Shown piece after piece: positions 38,726-47,302 of a stretch of 64,000 nt of DNA (the first letter of the stretch is position 1; every line of letters starts with the position of its first letter). The DNA lies in contig NZ_SBJH01000095.1 in NCBI RefSeq assembly GCF_004368405.1, forward strand, positions 1 to 64,000. Reading direction: 5' to 3'. The stretch is from Olivibacter sp. XZL3. GTDB taxonomy: Bacteria; Bacteroidota; Bacteroidia; Sphingobacteriales; Sphingobacteriaceae. The translations under genes and the position numbers were made by a program. The notes under the pieces are model-generated. The model searched no databases and was not told the DNA's origin. It was given only the letters and a program-made list of their open reading frames with translations.

Positions 38726-38746
38726 TTATGCCGAACTTAGGCATAA
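38726..38746. promoter_or_regulatory. 7-bp inverted repeat TTATGCC-N7-GGCATAA
   Basis: A perfect 7/7 inverted repeat with a 7-base centre (GAACTTA). It lies between the 11-bp array and the HD-hydrolase gene, 90 bp before its ATG. It could be an operator or a small hairpin. No T-run typical of a terminator follows directly, and no gene ends nearby, so a regulatory site is more likely. Confidence 0.4.
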
Positions 38747-38793
38747 GGTTATTTTTAGTCTTCATCTACACTACCCTATGCGCTACCGATCAT

Positions 38794-38822
38794 TTTGAGA
38801 AATTTTAATATCTTAGCTTTTG
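38794..38822 (+). promoter_or_regulatory. Candidate promoter of the HD-hydrolase gene
   Basis: TTTG at 38794-38797 and TAGCTTTTG at 38814-38822, the latter with one base too many between TA and TTTG compared with TAnnTTTG. The distance is shorter than the preferred 19 bp when counted to TA. The start point would fall just before the ATG at 38836. A weak but correctly placed candidate. Confidence 0.3.
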
Positions 38823-38835
38823 TATTAAGATCGAC

Positions 38836-39417
38836 ATGCAACTTGAACGGGTTACGACCTTCCTTTTAGATAAGTTAAAGCGCGAACTATCGCCTGTTTT
38901 CACCTACCATAATGCAGCACACACGAAGGATGTCATGCATGCAGCAGAGCATATCGGCCGACAGGAACACATTGGTGAAAACGAATCGACGATCTTAACT
39001 ACGGCTGCTCTTTTTCACGACACAGGTTTCCTGGTTTCGGCGGACAATCATGAAGCGCATTCCTGTGAGATAGCTCGCACGCAGCTTCCTCATTATCTTT
39101 ATAATGAACAGCAGATTGACCAGGTTTGCAGCTTAATTATGGCAACAAAAACACCGCAACAACCTAAAAATTATTTAGAGCAGATTATTTGCGATGCCGA
39201 TTTAGATTACTTGGGCCGTGAAGACTTTTTCGATATCAGCGAAAGGCTATATCAAGAAATGACCCACTTGGGAACGATCACTTCCCACAAAGAATACTTG
39301 GTTTTACAACTGGATTTCTTGAGCGAACATCAGTATTTCACCCGTACCGCGAGAGAACTCCGTAACGAAATAAAAGAAAAGAATTTACTAAAAACAAAAA
39401 GCTTTTTGTATCCCTAA
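38836..39417 (+). CDS. HD-domain phosphohydrolase
   Basis: 193 residues. The metal-binding HD signature is seen as YHNAAHT near residues 25-30, then LFHDTGF with His61-Asp62, and a late CDADLDYLG. This is the pattern of small HD-superfamily hydrolases, which cleave phosphate esters or nucleotides such as cyclic dinucleotides, (p)ppGpp or dNTPs; the substrate cannot be read from sequence. No membrane segment. The stop codon is two bases before the ATG of the YitT gene, so the two are cotranscribed. The upstream region carries an inverted repeat and the array shared with the divergent DUF6266 genes. Confidence 0.88.
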   Translation: MQLERVTTFLLDKLKRELSPVFTYHNAAHTKDVMHAAEHIGRQEHIGENESTILTTAALFHDTGFLVSADNHEAHSCEIARTQLPHYLYNEQQIDQVCSLIMATKTPQQPKNYLEQIICDADLDYLGREDFFDISERLYQEMTHLGTITSHKEYLVLQLDFLSEHQYFTRTARELRNEIKEKNLLKTKSFLYP

Positions 39418-39419
39418 CT

Positions 39420-40289
39420 ATGAACTCAAAGTCGATAGCTGTAATCCGTGACATTGTTTATGTAATAGCCGGTATTTTATTCTGTGGTTTTGCCTTAAAA
39501 GGCTTTTTAGTTCCCAATCAGTTTTTTGACGGTGGTATAACCGGTATTTCCCTGTTGATACACGAGCTATATCACGTAAACATTGCCTATGTCATTGTAT
39601 TAGCCAATCTTCCACTTATCATTATGGGCGCCTTTCAGGTAAGCCATAAATTTGCGCTGAAAACGCTCGCTTGTGTCATACTATTGGGTGTTTGCTTGCT
39701 ATATGTGCCCTACCCTATCATTACCTCTGATAAACTGCTCGTTTCCATTTTTGGGGGCGTTTTTATGGGAATAGGCGTGGGGTTGTCCATGCGGGGAGGT
39801 TGCGCGCTGGATGGCATTGAAGTGCTGGCTCTTTATACGCTTAAACGAAGTAGCTTTACGATCAGTGAAATTATTTTGGGCATCAACATCATTATCTTCT
39901 TAATTGCTGCCGTACATCTCGGTCTACCAACCGCTTTATATTCCATTTTAACATACTATACCGCCTCACGAACGATCACTTTTGTCGTCGAAGGCCTTGA
40001 AGAATACACAGCGGTTAATATCATATCGAGCCATAGCGAGCACATTAAGGAGAGGCTCGTGAAAGACATGGGCAAGGGAATCACCGTGTACAAAGGCGAG
40101 CGCGGTTTCTTGAAAGAGAGCTTTGACGTCAGTCATCCGGTTGACATTGTCTTCACCGTAGTAACGCGTTTTGAAGTACGGCGATTAAAGAATATGGTGC
40201 ATGAAGTTGATCCGCAGGCATTCGTCTATACGCATACCATTAAGGAAGCTGCCGGTGGAATCCTAAAAAGACGGGCTGGCGAACATTAA
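39420..40289 (+). CDS. YitT family membrane protein with DUF2179 domain
   Basis: 289 residues. Five or six membrane helices occupy about residues 10-200, with the family motifs GFALKGFLVPNQFFDGGITGISLL and GVGLSMRGGCALDGIEVLAL. A soluble DUF2179 domain follows from about 205 (GKGITVYKGERGFLKE, FTVVTRFEVRRLKNMV). YitT proteins are widespread in Bacteroidota and Firmicutes, without a firmly known transported substrate. The DUF2179 part resembles small ligand-binding domains. The gene is coupled to the HD hydrolase upstream. It ends 10 bp from the convergent end of the cyclase gene. Confidence 0.92.
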   Translation: MNSKSIAVIRDIVYVIAGILFCGFALKGFLVPNQFFDGGITGISLLIHELYHVNIAYVIVLANLPLIIMGAFQVSHKFALKTLACVILLGVCLLYVPYPIITSDKLLVSIFGGVFMGIGVGLSMRGGCALDGIEVLALYTLKRSSFTISEIILGINIIIFLIAAVHLGLPTALYSILTYYTASRTITFVVEGLEEYTAVNIISSHSEHIKERLVKDMGKGITVYKGERGFLKESFDVSHPVDIVFTVVTRFEVRRLKNMVHEVDPQAFVYTHTIKEAAGGILKRRAGEH

Positions 40290-40299
40290 CAGTCTGCCG

Positions 40300-41343
40300 C
40301 TAAGCAATCACCTCGTAAATATTCACCGGATTTGCTTTGTTCTTCAAGCTTACCGTGCCGAGCGCGGAGAAACCGAAGGATTGTTTGGCCTGTTCATAAA
40401 CATGCTCTGCAACGATAATTTGCCCTGCCTTGGCTGCCGATTGTAACCGCTGCGCTAAATTGACGGCATCGCCGATAACCGTATAGTCCAATCGTTTGAG
40501 GGAAGCCGATCCGATATTTCCGGAAATGACCTCTCCGGTATTTATTCCTATGGACACCTGAGGCTTAAAACTGTGATCGCCCGATCGAATGGAATCAATA
40601 GCCGCTATCTTCTCTTTGGTGGCCAATGCTGCGTCAATCGCTCGGTCGAGGTGATAAGCACCTTTAAATACAGCCATGACGGCATCGCCCATAAACTTGT
40701 CCACATGTCCACTGTAACTGATAACCTCTTTTACGATAATATCGAACAGATCGTTAATCATTTTTACGACACCGTCTGCCGCAACCGTTTCGGTGATTGC
40801 AGTAAATCCACATATATCGATAAAAACGATCGTAGCATCAATCGTTTCGTTGATTAACAGGCTTTTTTCAAACTCCTGACGTGTCATAAAATTCAGTACA
40901 TTCTCGTCGACATACATCTTGAGAATATTGTTTTCTTTGATTGCTTTTAAGGTGTTCTTGATTTGCTCCACATGACCGAGCGTTTTCTCGATAGTGACAT
41001 CGAGATCCTCAAAATTCACCGGCTTACAGACGAAGTCAAAAGCGCCTCGATTCATCGCCGTGCGGATGTTTTCCATATCTCCATATGCCGATACCATCAC
41101 CGCCTTAATCGCCGGATTAGCTTCCGGAAGCTTTGTAAGCAAGGTCAAGCCATCCATGCCCGACATATTAATGTCGCTTAAGATTATATCGATATCATCT
41201 TCGGCCTTTAACAATTCGAGCGCTTCCAGTCCGTCTTTAGCAAAAACAAAAGTGTAAACCTGTTCCCGGATTTTCCTTCTGAATTTCTGTCTTATCAAAA
41301 GCTCAAGGTCTGCTTCGTCATCAACAACTAATATCTTAGCCAT
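40300..41343 (-). CDS. Response regulator with class III adenylate cyclase output
   Basis: 347 residues from MAKILVVDDE. Receiver domain about 1-122 with phosphoacceptor Asp57 (LSDINMSG) and conserved Lys107. A helical linker about 123-165 is followed by a class III cyclase domain. Metal-binding Asp176 (FIDICGF) and Asp220 (FMGDAVMAVF), substrate-selecting Lys216 and Thr288, and transition-state Asn295 and Arg299 (VNLAQR) are all present. The Lys/Thr pair is that of adenylate cyclases such as cyanobacterial CyaC, so cAMP is the predicted product. It overlaps the receiver gene upstream by 8 bp, and is third in the kinase operon. I chose this ATG over one three codons earlier because the receiver begins here. 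Confidence 0.93.
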   Translation of the reverse strand: MAKILVVDDEADLELLIRQKFRRKIREQVYTFVFAKDGLEALELLKAEDDIDIILSDINMSGMDGLTLLTKLPEANPAIKAVMVSAYGDMENIRTAMNRGAFDFVCKPVNFEDLDVTIEKTLGHVEQIKNTLKAIKENNILKMYVDENVLNFMTRQEFEKSLLINETIDATIVFIDICGFTAITETVAADGVVKMINDLFDIIVKEVISYSGHVDKFMGDAVMAVFKGAYHLDRAIDAALATKEKIAAIDSIRSGDHSFKPQVSIGINTGEVISGNIGSASLKRLDYTVIGDAVNLAQRLQSAAKAGQIIVAEHVYEQAKQSFGFSALGTVSLKNKANPVNIYEVIA

Positions 41344-41719
41344 GCTTTTCAAGATTTTTTAATTTTTCTTTTAACAAGTTGAAATCGAGCGGTTTTGTCA
41401 AAAAATCGTCTGCACCTAACTGTATAGATTGGCGATAATTCTCCTCATCTCCATAAGCAGTGATCATCATCACAAAAGGAGGCGTCCCGCCGTGTTCCTG
41501 CCGAATATGGGAAAGGAGCTCTAAGCCACTCATCCCGGGCATATTAATGTCAGATAAAATAAGAATTACCTGCGAACCGTCGCGGTGAAGATATTGAACG
41601 GCCTCTTCGCCTGAAGAGGCGAATTCAAACATCACTTCACCCGTTTTGATTTCTTTGCGAAATCGCTGTCTGAATAAAGGTTGGATATCTATTTCGTCAT
41701 CAACAACAAGCACTTTCAT
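41336..41719 (-). CDS. Single-domain response regulator
   Basis: 127 residues, only a CheY-like receiver. Acidic pocket DDE at 7-9, phosphoacceptor Asp57 in SDINMPG, conserved Lys109 in TKPL. No output domain follows. Such a protein can act as phosphate sink, shuttle or competitor for the kinase. It overlaps the histidine kinase gene by 4 bp and the receiver-cyclase gene by 8 bp, implying coupled translation. Its sequence is close to the receiver of the downstream cyclase (both VVDDE, both LSDINM), so the pair probably arose by duplication. It may compete with or tune the cyclase. Confidence 0.93.
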   Translation of the reverse strand: MKVLVVDDEIDIQPLFRQRFRKEIKTGEVMFEFASSGEEAVQYLHRDGSQVILILSDINMPGMSGLELLSHIRQEHGGTPPFVMMITAYGDEENYRQSIQLGADDFLTKPLDFNLLKEKLKNLEKHG

Positions 41720-43089
41720 GGTTTAACAGGTATGGTAATGGTAAATTTAGCATATTCGCCCTCTACCGTTTCTACTTTTAATTCTCCTCTATGCGCTTTA
41801 GTAATGATATCGTAGCTCATAGATAATCCCAAGCCCGTACCTTGTCCGGTCGGCTTTGTGGTAAAAAAGGGTTGGTATATTTTTTCCAAAGCCGCATTGG
41901 GTATCCCTAAGCCGTTATCAAAGACGATAATCCGAATAGGTCCCTCACCGTTGTCTTCCATAAGCTGCGCCGTAGAGATCGTCACTTTCGGCACAAAAGC
42001 CTCGCCGAGCTGCTTTTTTTTCTCGTTGACGGAATAAAACGCGTTATTAAAAAGATTGAGTAATACCCGTCCGAAATCTTGAGGAACGACTTCCACCGGC
42101 GGCAAGTTTTCCGCGAATTGCGTTTCAATGTTGGCGTTAAATGATTTATCCTTCGCTCTCAACCCGTGATAGCTTAATCTGACATATTCGTCGGCCAAGG
42201 CATTGATGTCCACTTGCTCTTTTTTCCCGCTGCTACTCCTGGAATGTTGAAGCATGCTTTTTACGATGCCATCCGCTCGTTTTCCATGAAAACCGATTTT
42301 ATCCAAGTTCTGCGTGAGGTCTGCAATAAGCTCATCGGCTTCTTTTTGGTTGTCTCCCTCAAGCGCTTTCAGAGGCCCTTCTTTCAGCTCTTCCAACAAT
42401 TCGATACTCACCTCCGAAAAATTGTTAACAAAGTTTAGCGGATTTTGGATTTCATGTGCAATACCTGCCGTGAGCTCGCCTAAAGAAGCCATTTTTTCAG
42501 ATTGAATAAGTTGCGCCTGCGTATTTTTTAGTTCATCTAAGGCTGTTTGCAGCTCTTCTTTTTGCTTAACCAATTCCGCAGTACGCTGTGCTACCTCTTG
42601 TTCCAGATTGACTTTCAGCTCCGCCATAATACGATTCTGTGCCTCTTCCGCTTCGCGCCTAGCCCGCTCCTTTTCCAAGGCTTTCCGCTGATTTCTGTTG
42701 ACCAGCCACATGCCTACATACCATAGAATACCGAACAACAGGGCACTATCAAAAAAATCGTCATTTTCTTCGTAAACCGAAGGGAAGAATTCGCGCATAA
42801 AAGACGTGATAAAAGACAGAACAGCATAGGGTAGCATAGCATAGACCGTACTTCTTCCAATTTGCAATTCGGGCCTTATATAAACGGCCGCTAATAAAGC
42901 AAAGAAGGATAATTGTATCAATAACTCAATGGAATAAGCACTGGAAAGGATATCAAGTATAATAGCCGCGATACTGGCGTAAAAGCCGATCTGAAGATAC
43001 TTTGCCAAACTGTAGCTTACTTCTCGATAGTCGACCCTTTTTTTGAGAAAAGTGATCAAAAGCAGTGCAAATATGGGCTCTAATGACAT
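41716..43089 (-). CDS. Membrane sensor histidine kinase
   Basis: 457 residues. The first 135 residues hold about five membrane helices with short loops, so sensing is probably within the membrane. A long charged coiled coil follows at about 137-200 (EKERARREAEEAQNR). The dimerisation helix has His212 in GIAHEIQNPLNF. The ATPase domain follows with N box NLFNNAFYSV, G1 box FDNGLGIP and G2 box GTGLGLSMSY. The kinase starts a three-gene operon with a single receiver and a receiver-adenylate cyclase, overlapping the former by 4 bp. It is likely to control cAMP production. Its signal is unknown. Confidence 0.94.
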   Translation of the reverse strand: MSLEPIFALLLITFLKKRVDYREVSYSLAKYLQIGFYASIAAIILDILSSAYSIELLIQLSFFALLAAVYIRPELQIGRSTVYAMLPYAVLSFITSFMREFFPSVYEENDDFFDSALLFGILWYVGMWLVNRNQRKALEKERARREAEEAQNRIMAELKVNLEQEVAQRTAELVKQKEELQTALDELKNTQAQLIQSEKMASLGELTAGIAHEIQNPLNFVNNFSEVSIELLEELKEGPLKALEGDNQKEADELIADLTQNLDKIGFHGKRADGIVKSMLQHSRSSSGKKEQVDINALADEYVRLSYHGLRAKDKSFNANIETQFAENLPPVEVVPQDFGRVLLNLFNNAFYSVNEKKKQLGEAFVPKVTISTAQLMEDNGEGPIRIIVFDNGLGIPNAALEKIYQPFFTTKPTGQGTGLGLSMSYDIITKAHRGELKVETVEGEYAKFTITIPVKP

Positions 43090-43298
43090 AAAATGGAGGT
43101 TTAGCCTGCAAATAATTGCTAGTTAATATAAACACGAACTAGTTATTCAAACATAGATAAAATCGCTATCACCTACAACAGCAATCTTGCTAATAACTAA
43201 ACTTTTCCTGATAACTCTTGTTATTGTGGGTAGTAGCAGGCGGAAAGTCGGGACGGTGAACAGGTAAACCGAGTAAAACGTTAAAAATAAAAAGAGAC

Positions 43299-43508
43299 AT
43301 GTTAGAAAGATTTGCAAAATGGGCGGAGGAAATCGATCGGGAATGGACCGGGTATTCTACGACCTACGACAAGGAATCCTTTATTGTTTTTGATAATCTA
43401 AAGAATGAAGTTGCACGTGTGGACTACAATGACGGTCGCTACGATGTTTCCGGAAATAACACGCCTATCGTAGAGCGACTAACGAGTATAACCCAACATA
43501 CGCATTAG
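43299..43508 (+). CDS. Small hypothetical protein
   Basis: 69 residues, charged and soluble: LERFAKWAEEIDREW near the start, then a beta-type segment SFIVFDNLKNEVARVDYNDG. No family recognised and no signal peptide. The start is supported by an A/G-rich stretch (AAAAAGAGAC) directly before the ATG. It stands alone between the divergent kinase operon and a leftward lipoprotein gene that ends 5 bp from its stop. Composition and an intact frame with a plausible start argue for a real gene, but conservation has not been checked. Confidence 0.55.
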   Translation: MLERFAKWAEEIDREWTGYSTTYDKESFIVFDNLKNEVARVDYNDGRYDVSGNNTPIVERLTSITQHTH

Positions 43509-43512
43509 CCGG

Positions 43513-44001
43513 TTATTGAGGCCCGACCTTTAGAGAAAAAGTGAAAGGACCATTGTAGGGATCGCCCGCCATCTGATTTTCGCTGACAACGATACGGTAG
43601 ATCCCGGGTTCATTTAACTTATATTCCATTGTTGGACCAAAAGGGCCGTCCGCCTCATTGTTCGGTAAAAATATCTGTGCGATCCTGACATTTCCATTGG
43701 CTTCCCCGGGTTTAACGGAAGCGGATAGTTGTCCTGCTTTTTCAACATGGAATACGAACACGACATGTTTTCCTTTTTCCATGGTTGCCTCCTGCGTCGC
43801 TTCGCCATTTACCAATTGAAGGTTTATAGAGTCTCTATTTTCCGATTGCTCAGGAACAGAAGGCGACGAAGCAGTGCCATCAACAGCGGTAGTATCGGCC
43901 CTATCGGCTCCTCCTAACTGCGTTCGCCCTTCCTGATTACAGGCGGCAAAGGAAACTGACACGATCACAAAGAAAAGGTATAAAGCACGGGTTGCGTTCA
44001 T
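43513..44001 (-). CDS. Lipoprotein with PPC-like C-terminal domain
   Basis: 162 residues. Signal peptide followed by a lipobox SVSFAAC (Cys near 20), then a Ser/Thr/Asp-rich linker to about residue 60. A beta-sandwich-like domain of about 95 residues follows (KGKHVVFVFHVEKAGQLSASV, NEPGIYRIVVSEN, YNGPFTFSLKVG). That pattern resembles bacterial pre-peptidase C-terminal domains or other small ligand-binding sandwiches. The exact role is unknown. It lies downstream of the permease gene (94-bp gap), on the same strand, so it may be the last gene of that unit. I am sure of the lipoprotein nature, not of the fold. Confidence 0.72.
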   Translation of the reverse strand: MNATRALYLFFVIVSVSFAACNQEGRTQLGGADRADTTAVDGTASSPSVPEQSENRDSINLQLVNGEATQEATMEKGKHVVFVFHVEKAGQLSASVKPGEANGNVRIAQIFLPNNEADGPFGPTMEYKLNEPGIYRIVVSENQMAGDPYNGPFTFSLKVGPQ

Positions 44002-44095
44002 GGAGCTAAAGCATTGATCTGCATTTCAAACAATGTATGCGGAAGATTGTTTTGGCACAGATCTTTACAAGTGAGCAAAATTGATTTGCCCCTAA

Positions 44096-46522
44096 TTATT
44101 CTTCCCTGATAGCCGCTATTGGGTTGTTCATCGCCACCCTGATCGCCTGAAAAGAAATGGTTACTTGTGCAATCAGTATGGTAGCAAATGCTGTTAACAC
44201 AAAAACCCACCATGGTAAGGTAATACGATAAGCAAAATGATGTAACCAATCGCTCATCACAAGATACCCTACTGGTATGGCGATGCTCAAGGCAATAATG
44301 ATCAATTTGATAAAATCGAAGGAAAGTAATTGAACGATCTCACGGACGGAAGCACCTAATACCTTTCGGACACCAATTTCTTTCACCCTCTGTTCTACTG
44401 CAAAAATCACCAAACCAAGTAAACCAAGACAGGAAATGATGATGGACAGCAAAGAGAAAGCTATGGACACGTTTGCTATCGTTAGTTCACTTCTATATAG
44501 CTGATCGTATTCCTGATCTACAAATTGATAAGTAAAGGGGTAGTTTGGATTGATTTCCGTATAGAGCTTTTCTAACTTCCGTATCGCTTGTTTCGTTTGT
44601 CCGGCTTTTATTCGAATAATTACAAAACCAAAATATTCATATTCTTTCACGTCCAAAACTATTGGTTTAATAGGGTCCCGAAGGGATTGGGTATGAAAAT
44701 CTTTCAGTACTCCAATGATATGGCCCTTTTTATTCCAAGCAGAAATCCATTTTCCGATCGGATCTTTCATGCCCATTTGTTTCACAGCTTCCTGGTTTAC
44801 CAAAAATGCGTCTGCAGAGTCCGTTGTCACCTCTTTAGAAAAATCCCGACCTTCCACTACCGTTAATTTCATGAGTTTGATGAAATCGAACCCTACAGAG
44901 GCCGGTTTGAAAGGCACCACTGCCTGCGCTGGTTTGCCTTGCCATTTTACCGGATCGGTTACTTCAAATCCCATCTCGTGAGGTGCTTCGGTACTACGGT
45001 CGATCCGTTCAATTTCCGGCATCCGTTCCGCTCGTTCTTTGAAAAGACGATAGGTATTATAATTAGCGAGTTCACCCTCAATACGGATATACAAGAGATT
45101 TTCCCTGTTATAACCCAGATCCGTTTGCTGTATATGATTCATTTGTCTTGAAATAACAATCGTAGCCATAATAAGTAAACTGGAGAGGGTGAACTGAAAA
45201 ACAGTGCTAAACTGCTTAAACCGGATGGCGCTTTGTTTGGAACGGATAATGCCTTTTAAGATCTGAACCGGCTTTAAATTAGCTAAATACAAAGCGGGAT
45301 AGAGGCCGGCTAAAGTTCCGGTAATCACACCGATCTCCATCAGGTGGAACCAAAAGGAAAGACGGGAAAAAGGATAATTTAACACCTTCTGTACCAATAC
45401 ATTAAAAGCTGGCAACAAGATAAGCAAGAGGAGAGCGGCTAAACAACTGGCCAATAAAGCGAAGAGAATAGATTCTCCCAGAAACTGGATGATGAGTGAA
45501 ATACGTTTTGATCCCACCACCTTTCTTAATCCAACTTCTTTAGCTCTTTTTACCGATTTTGCCGTAGCCAAGCTCATAAAGTTGAGACAGGCCATCAATA
45601 AAATAAAAATGGAAACGCCGCTGAATATTCGTACATATTCAATTCGCCCGTTTTTGGGATGTCCGTTAAGAAAATGATTGTAAAGGTACTGATCGCTAAA
45701 ACGCTGCAAGCCGAATTGATACGTAACACCAATCTGTTTTTCTAAGCGTTTGGTAAGAAAGGTATTTAGTTGATCTTGCACTTGATGGACATCCGCTCCT
45801 TCAGCAAGCTGTATATAGGTAAAGAAGTCGTTTGAAGCCCATTCCAAATCGTTCTTTTGTCTTTCCCAATTGAGTAAAAAATCAAACTGTAAGGAGCTTC
45901 GCTGGTCGACATTCTCAAATACAGCCGTGATGATAAAGTCCATTTTATTTTCGTAACGTAACGTTTTACCCATTGCTTGCTGCGGGCTGCCAAAGAATAT
46001 TTCAGCCATCTTCCGGGATATAGCGATTCCATTATTATCTGTTAATGCCGTTTTTGCTGAACCGGCAAGCAGCGGATAGCTAAATAGTTTAAAAAAATCC
46101 GCGCTAGCTCTTGAACCTTCCAGTTTCACCTTTTTTTCACCTACCTGAAAAGTTTCCGGATGACCCCAGGGAAGTTCATAACCCGTCGCATAAAAAGATA
46201 AGCCGGTAATTTCCGGGATAGACTCCTGTATATCTTCTATCAAAAAAGATAACTGTCTTGTTGCTGCAATCGAGTCTCGATAGACAGTTATAGGGCCAGT
46301 ATACGTTCCCTCCGTCTTTCCGTCGGCAGTGACGGCCGAGTAGACGGTATATAGCTGATCGACATTTTGATGGAAATGATCTTTTTCACGTTCATCTTCT
46401 ATCCATAAGTTGATCAATAGGTAACACGTGATACCTAATGCAAGCCCAACAAGGTTTATTAGGCTGATAGTTCTGTACGCGAGCGCATTCCGCCAGGCGA
46501 TTTTAAAGTAACTCCGGAACAT
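44096..46522 (-). CDS. ABC transporter permease of the MacB/FtsX type, no ATPase nearby
   Basis: 808 residues, the length typical of Bacteroidota double FtsX permeases. An N-terminal helix (about 20-40) is followed by a MacB-like periplasmic domain (about 45-260). Next are three helices of the first FtsX module with VKRAKEVGLRKVVGSKR near 325. A second periplasmic domain and a second FtsX module follow, with VEQRVKEIGVRKVLGASVREI. Such proteins move lipoproteins or peptides outward or transmit force to periplasmic partners. No MacB-type ATPase is encoded next to it, so an ATPase from elsewhere is needed. It begins 4 bp after the stop of the secreted ConA-like gene, a clear operon. Confidence 0.9.
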   Translation of the reverse strand: MFRSYFKIAWRNALAYRTISLINLVGLALGITCYLLINLWIEDEREKDHFHQNVDQLYTVYSAVTADGKTEGTYTGPITVYRDSIAATRQLSFLIEDIQESIPEITGLSFYATGYELPWGHPETFQVGEKKVKLEGSRASADFFKLFSYPLLAGSAKTALTDNNGIAISRKMAEIFFGSPQQAMGKTLRYENKMDFIITAVFENVDQRSSLQFDFLLNWERQKNDLEWASNDFFTYIQLAEGADVHQVQDQLNTFLTKRLEKQIGVTYQFGLQRFSDQYLYNHFLNGHPKNGRIEYVRIFSGVSIFILLMACLNFMSLATAKSVKRAKEVGLRKVVGSKRISLIIQFLGESILFALLASCLAALLLLILLPAFNVLVQKVLNYPFSRLSFWFHLMEIGVITGTLAGLYPALYLANLKPVQILKGIIRSKQSAIRFKQFSTVFQFTLSSLLIMATIVISRQMNHIQQTDLGYNRENLLYIRIEGELANYNTYRLFKERAERMPEIERIDRSTEAPHEMGFEVTDPVKWQGKPAQAVVPFKPASVGFDFIKLMKLTVVEGRDFSKEVTTDSADAFLVNQEAVKQMGMKDPIGKWISAWNKKGHIIGVLKDFHTQSLRDPIKPIVLDVKEYEYFGFVIIRIKAGQTKQAIRKLEKLYTEINPNYPFTYQFVDQEYDQLYRSELTIANVSIAFSLLSIIISCLGLLGLVIFAVEQRVKEIGVRKVLGASVREIVQLLSFDFIKLIIIALSIAIPVGYLVMSDWLHHFAYRITLPWWVFVLTAFATILIAQVTISFQAIRVAMNNPIAAIREE

Positions 46523-46526
46523 AAGA

Positions 46527-47165
46527 CTATTTTTTACTCACCTTTATATTTTTAAAGAAACCGTCCGAATTGTTGCCCACCCAAAGTCCTAACCAGCCGG
46601 TTTTAGCACTACTCAATTGTTCTACTTTCAGTGCCGGCTGAGCGGAATCTTCTACATATACGGCGATATTAGGGTGTTCGATGACAATACGTACATGAAA
46701 CCACTTGTTCGGATCCAAATTCTCCGGTAAACTAGCCTCATATTTTCCTGGAGAATCCCTCCTTAACTTATCCCAGGTATAATGGTCGTGGGCAACATAT
46801 TGTACACTATGATCCTTCCGTTCTGGATTTTGGAAATTAAATGGCCGAAAATAAACGGCATCATAGGTGCTATCGTTCACACCGTGGAAAGCGACGCCAA
46901 CAAAACTTTCCTGAAAGGCATTCTTCCCTTTAATATCCAGTTCAATCGTACCATTGCTAAATGACAGGCTATCAAAACGTAGGTGACCATCTCCAGGTCG
47001 TTTATCAAGATGAACTTCATTGGCAGTGAAAGTTGCCTTTCTATTATAGACGAAGGTTTGTGCTCGATCTTCGCTGGGGTTAAATTGCCAGTAATTCTGC
47101 TGAGCCGAAGCGATTAAAACCCCGATTATGCTACATAATAAGGTAGTAAAAGATTTAGTTTTCAT
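46527..47165 (-). CDS. Secreted concanavalin-like (LamG/DUF1080 type) protein
   Basis: 212 residues with a signal peptide ending near ASAQ. A jelly-roll domain is suggested by FSNGTIELDIKGKN, SFVGVAFHGVND, YDAVYFRPFNFQNP, WFHVRIVIEHPNIAVYVED and TGWLGLWVGN. Such domains bind or cleave carbohydrates; no clear catalytic pair was identified here. It precedes the FtsX-type permease gene by 4 bp in one operon and is divergent from the membrane-tethered HTH gene at 47303. That gene also has a beta-rich, ConA-like periplasmic part. It is probably a binding protein rather than an enzyme. Confidence 0.78.
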   Translation of the reverse strand: MKTKSFTTLLCSIIGVLIASAQQNYWQFNPSEDRAQTFVYNRKATFTANEVHLDKRPGDGHLRFDSLSFSNGTIELDIKGKNAFQESFVGVAFHGVNDSTYDAVYFRPFNFQNPERKDHSVQYVAHDHYTWDKLRRDSPGKYEASLPENLDPNKWFHVRIVIEHPNIAVYVEDSAQPALKVEQLSSAKTGWLGLWVGNNSDGFFKNIKVSKK

Positions 47166-47302
47166 GATGTTGGAATTTGTATCTTTGTTTTCGTTGAATT
47201 ATGTGATTTACAGACACCAAGGTATAAACAGGCTTGTAATTATCATCAGGAATGCATGTTCAATATTGTTCAAATTGGTTCACGGTAGATAATGCACGAT
47301 AA

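Noticed and set aside
43998..44249. Leftward frame of 83 codons before the lipoprotein gene
   Set aside because: It overlaps the C-terminal part of the FtsX-type permease in another frame and has no start context or family.
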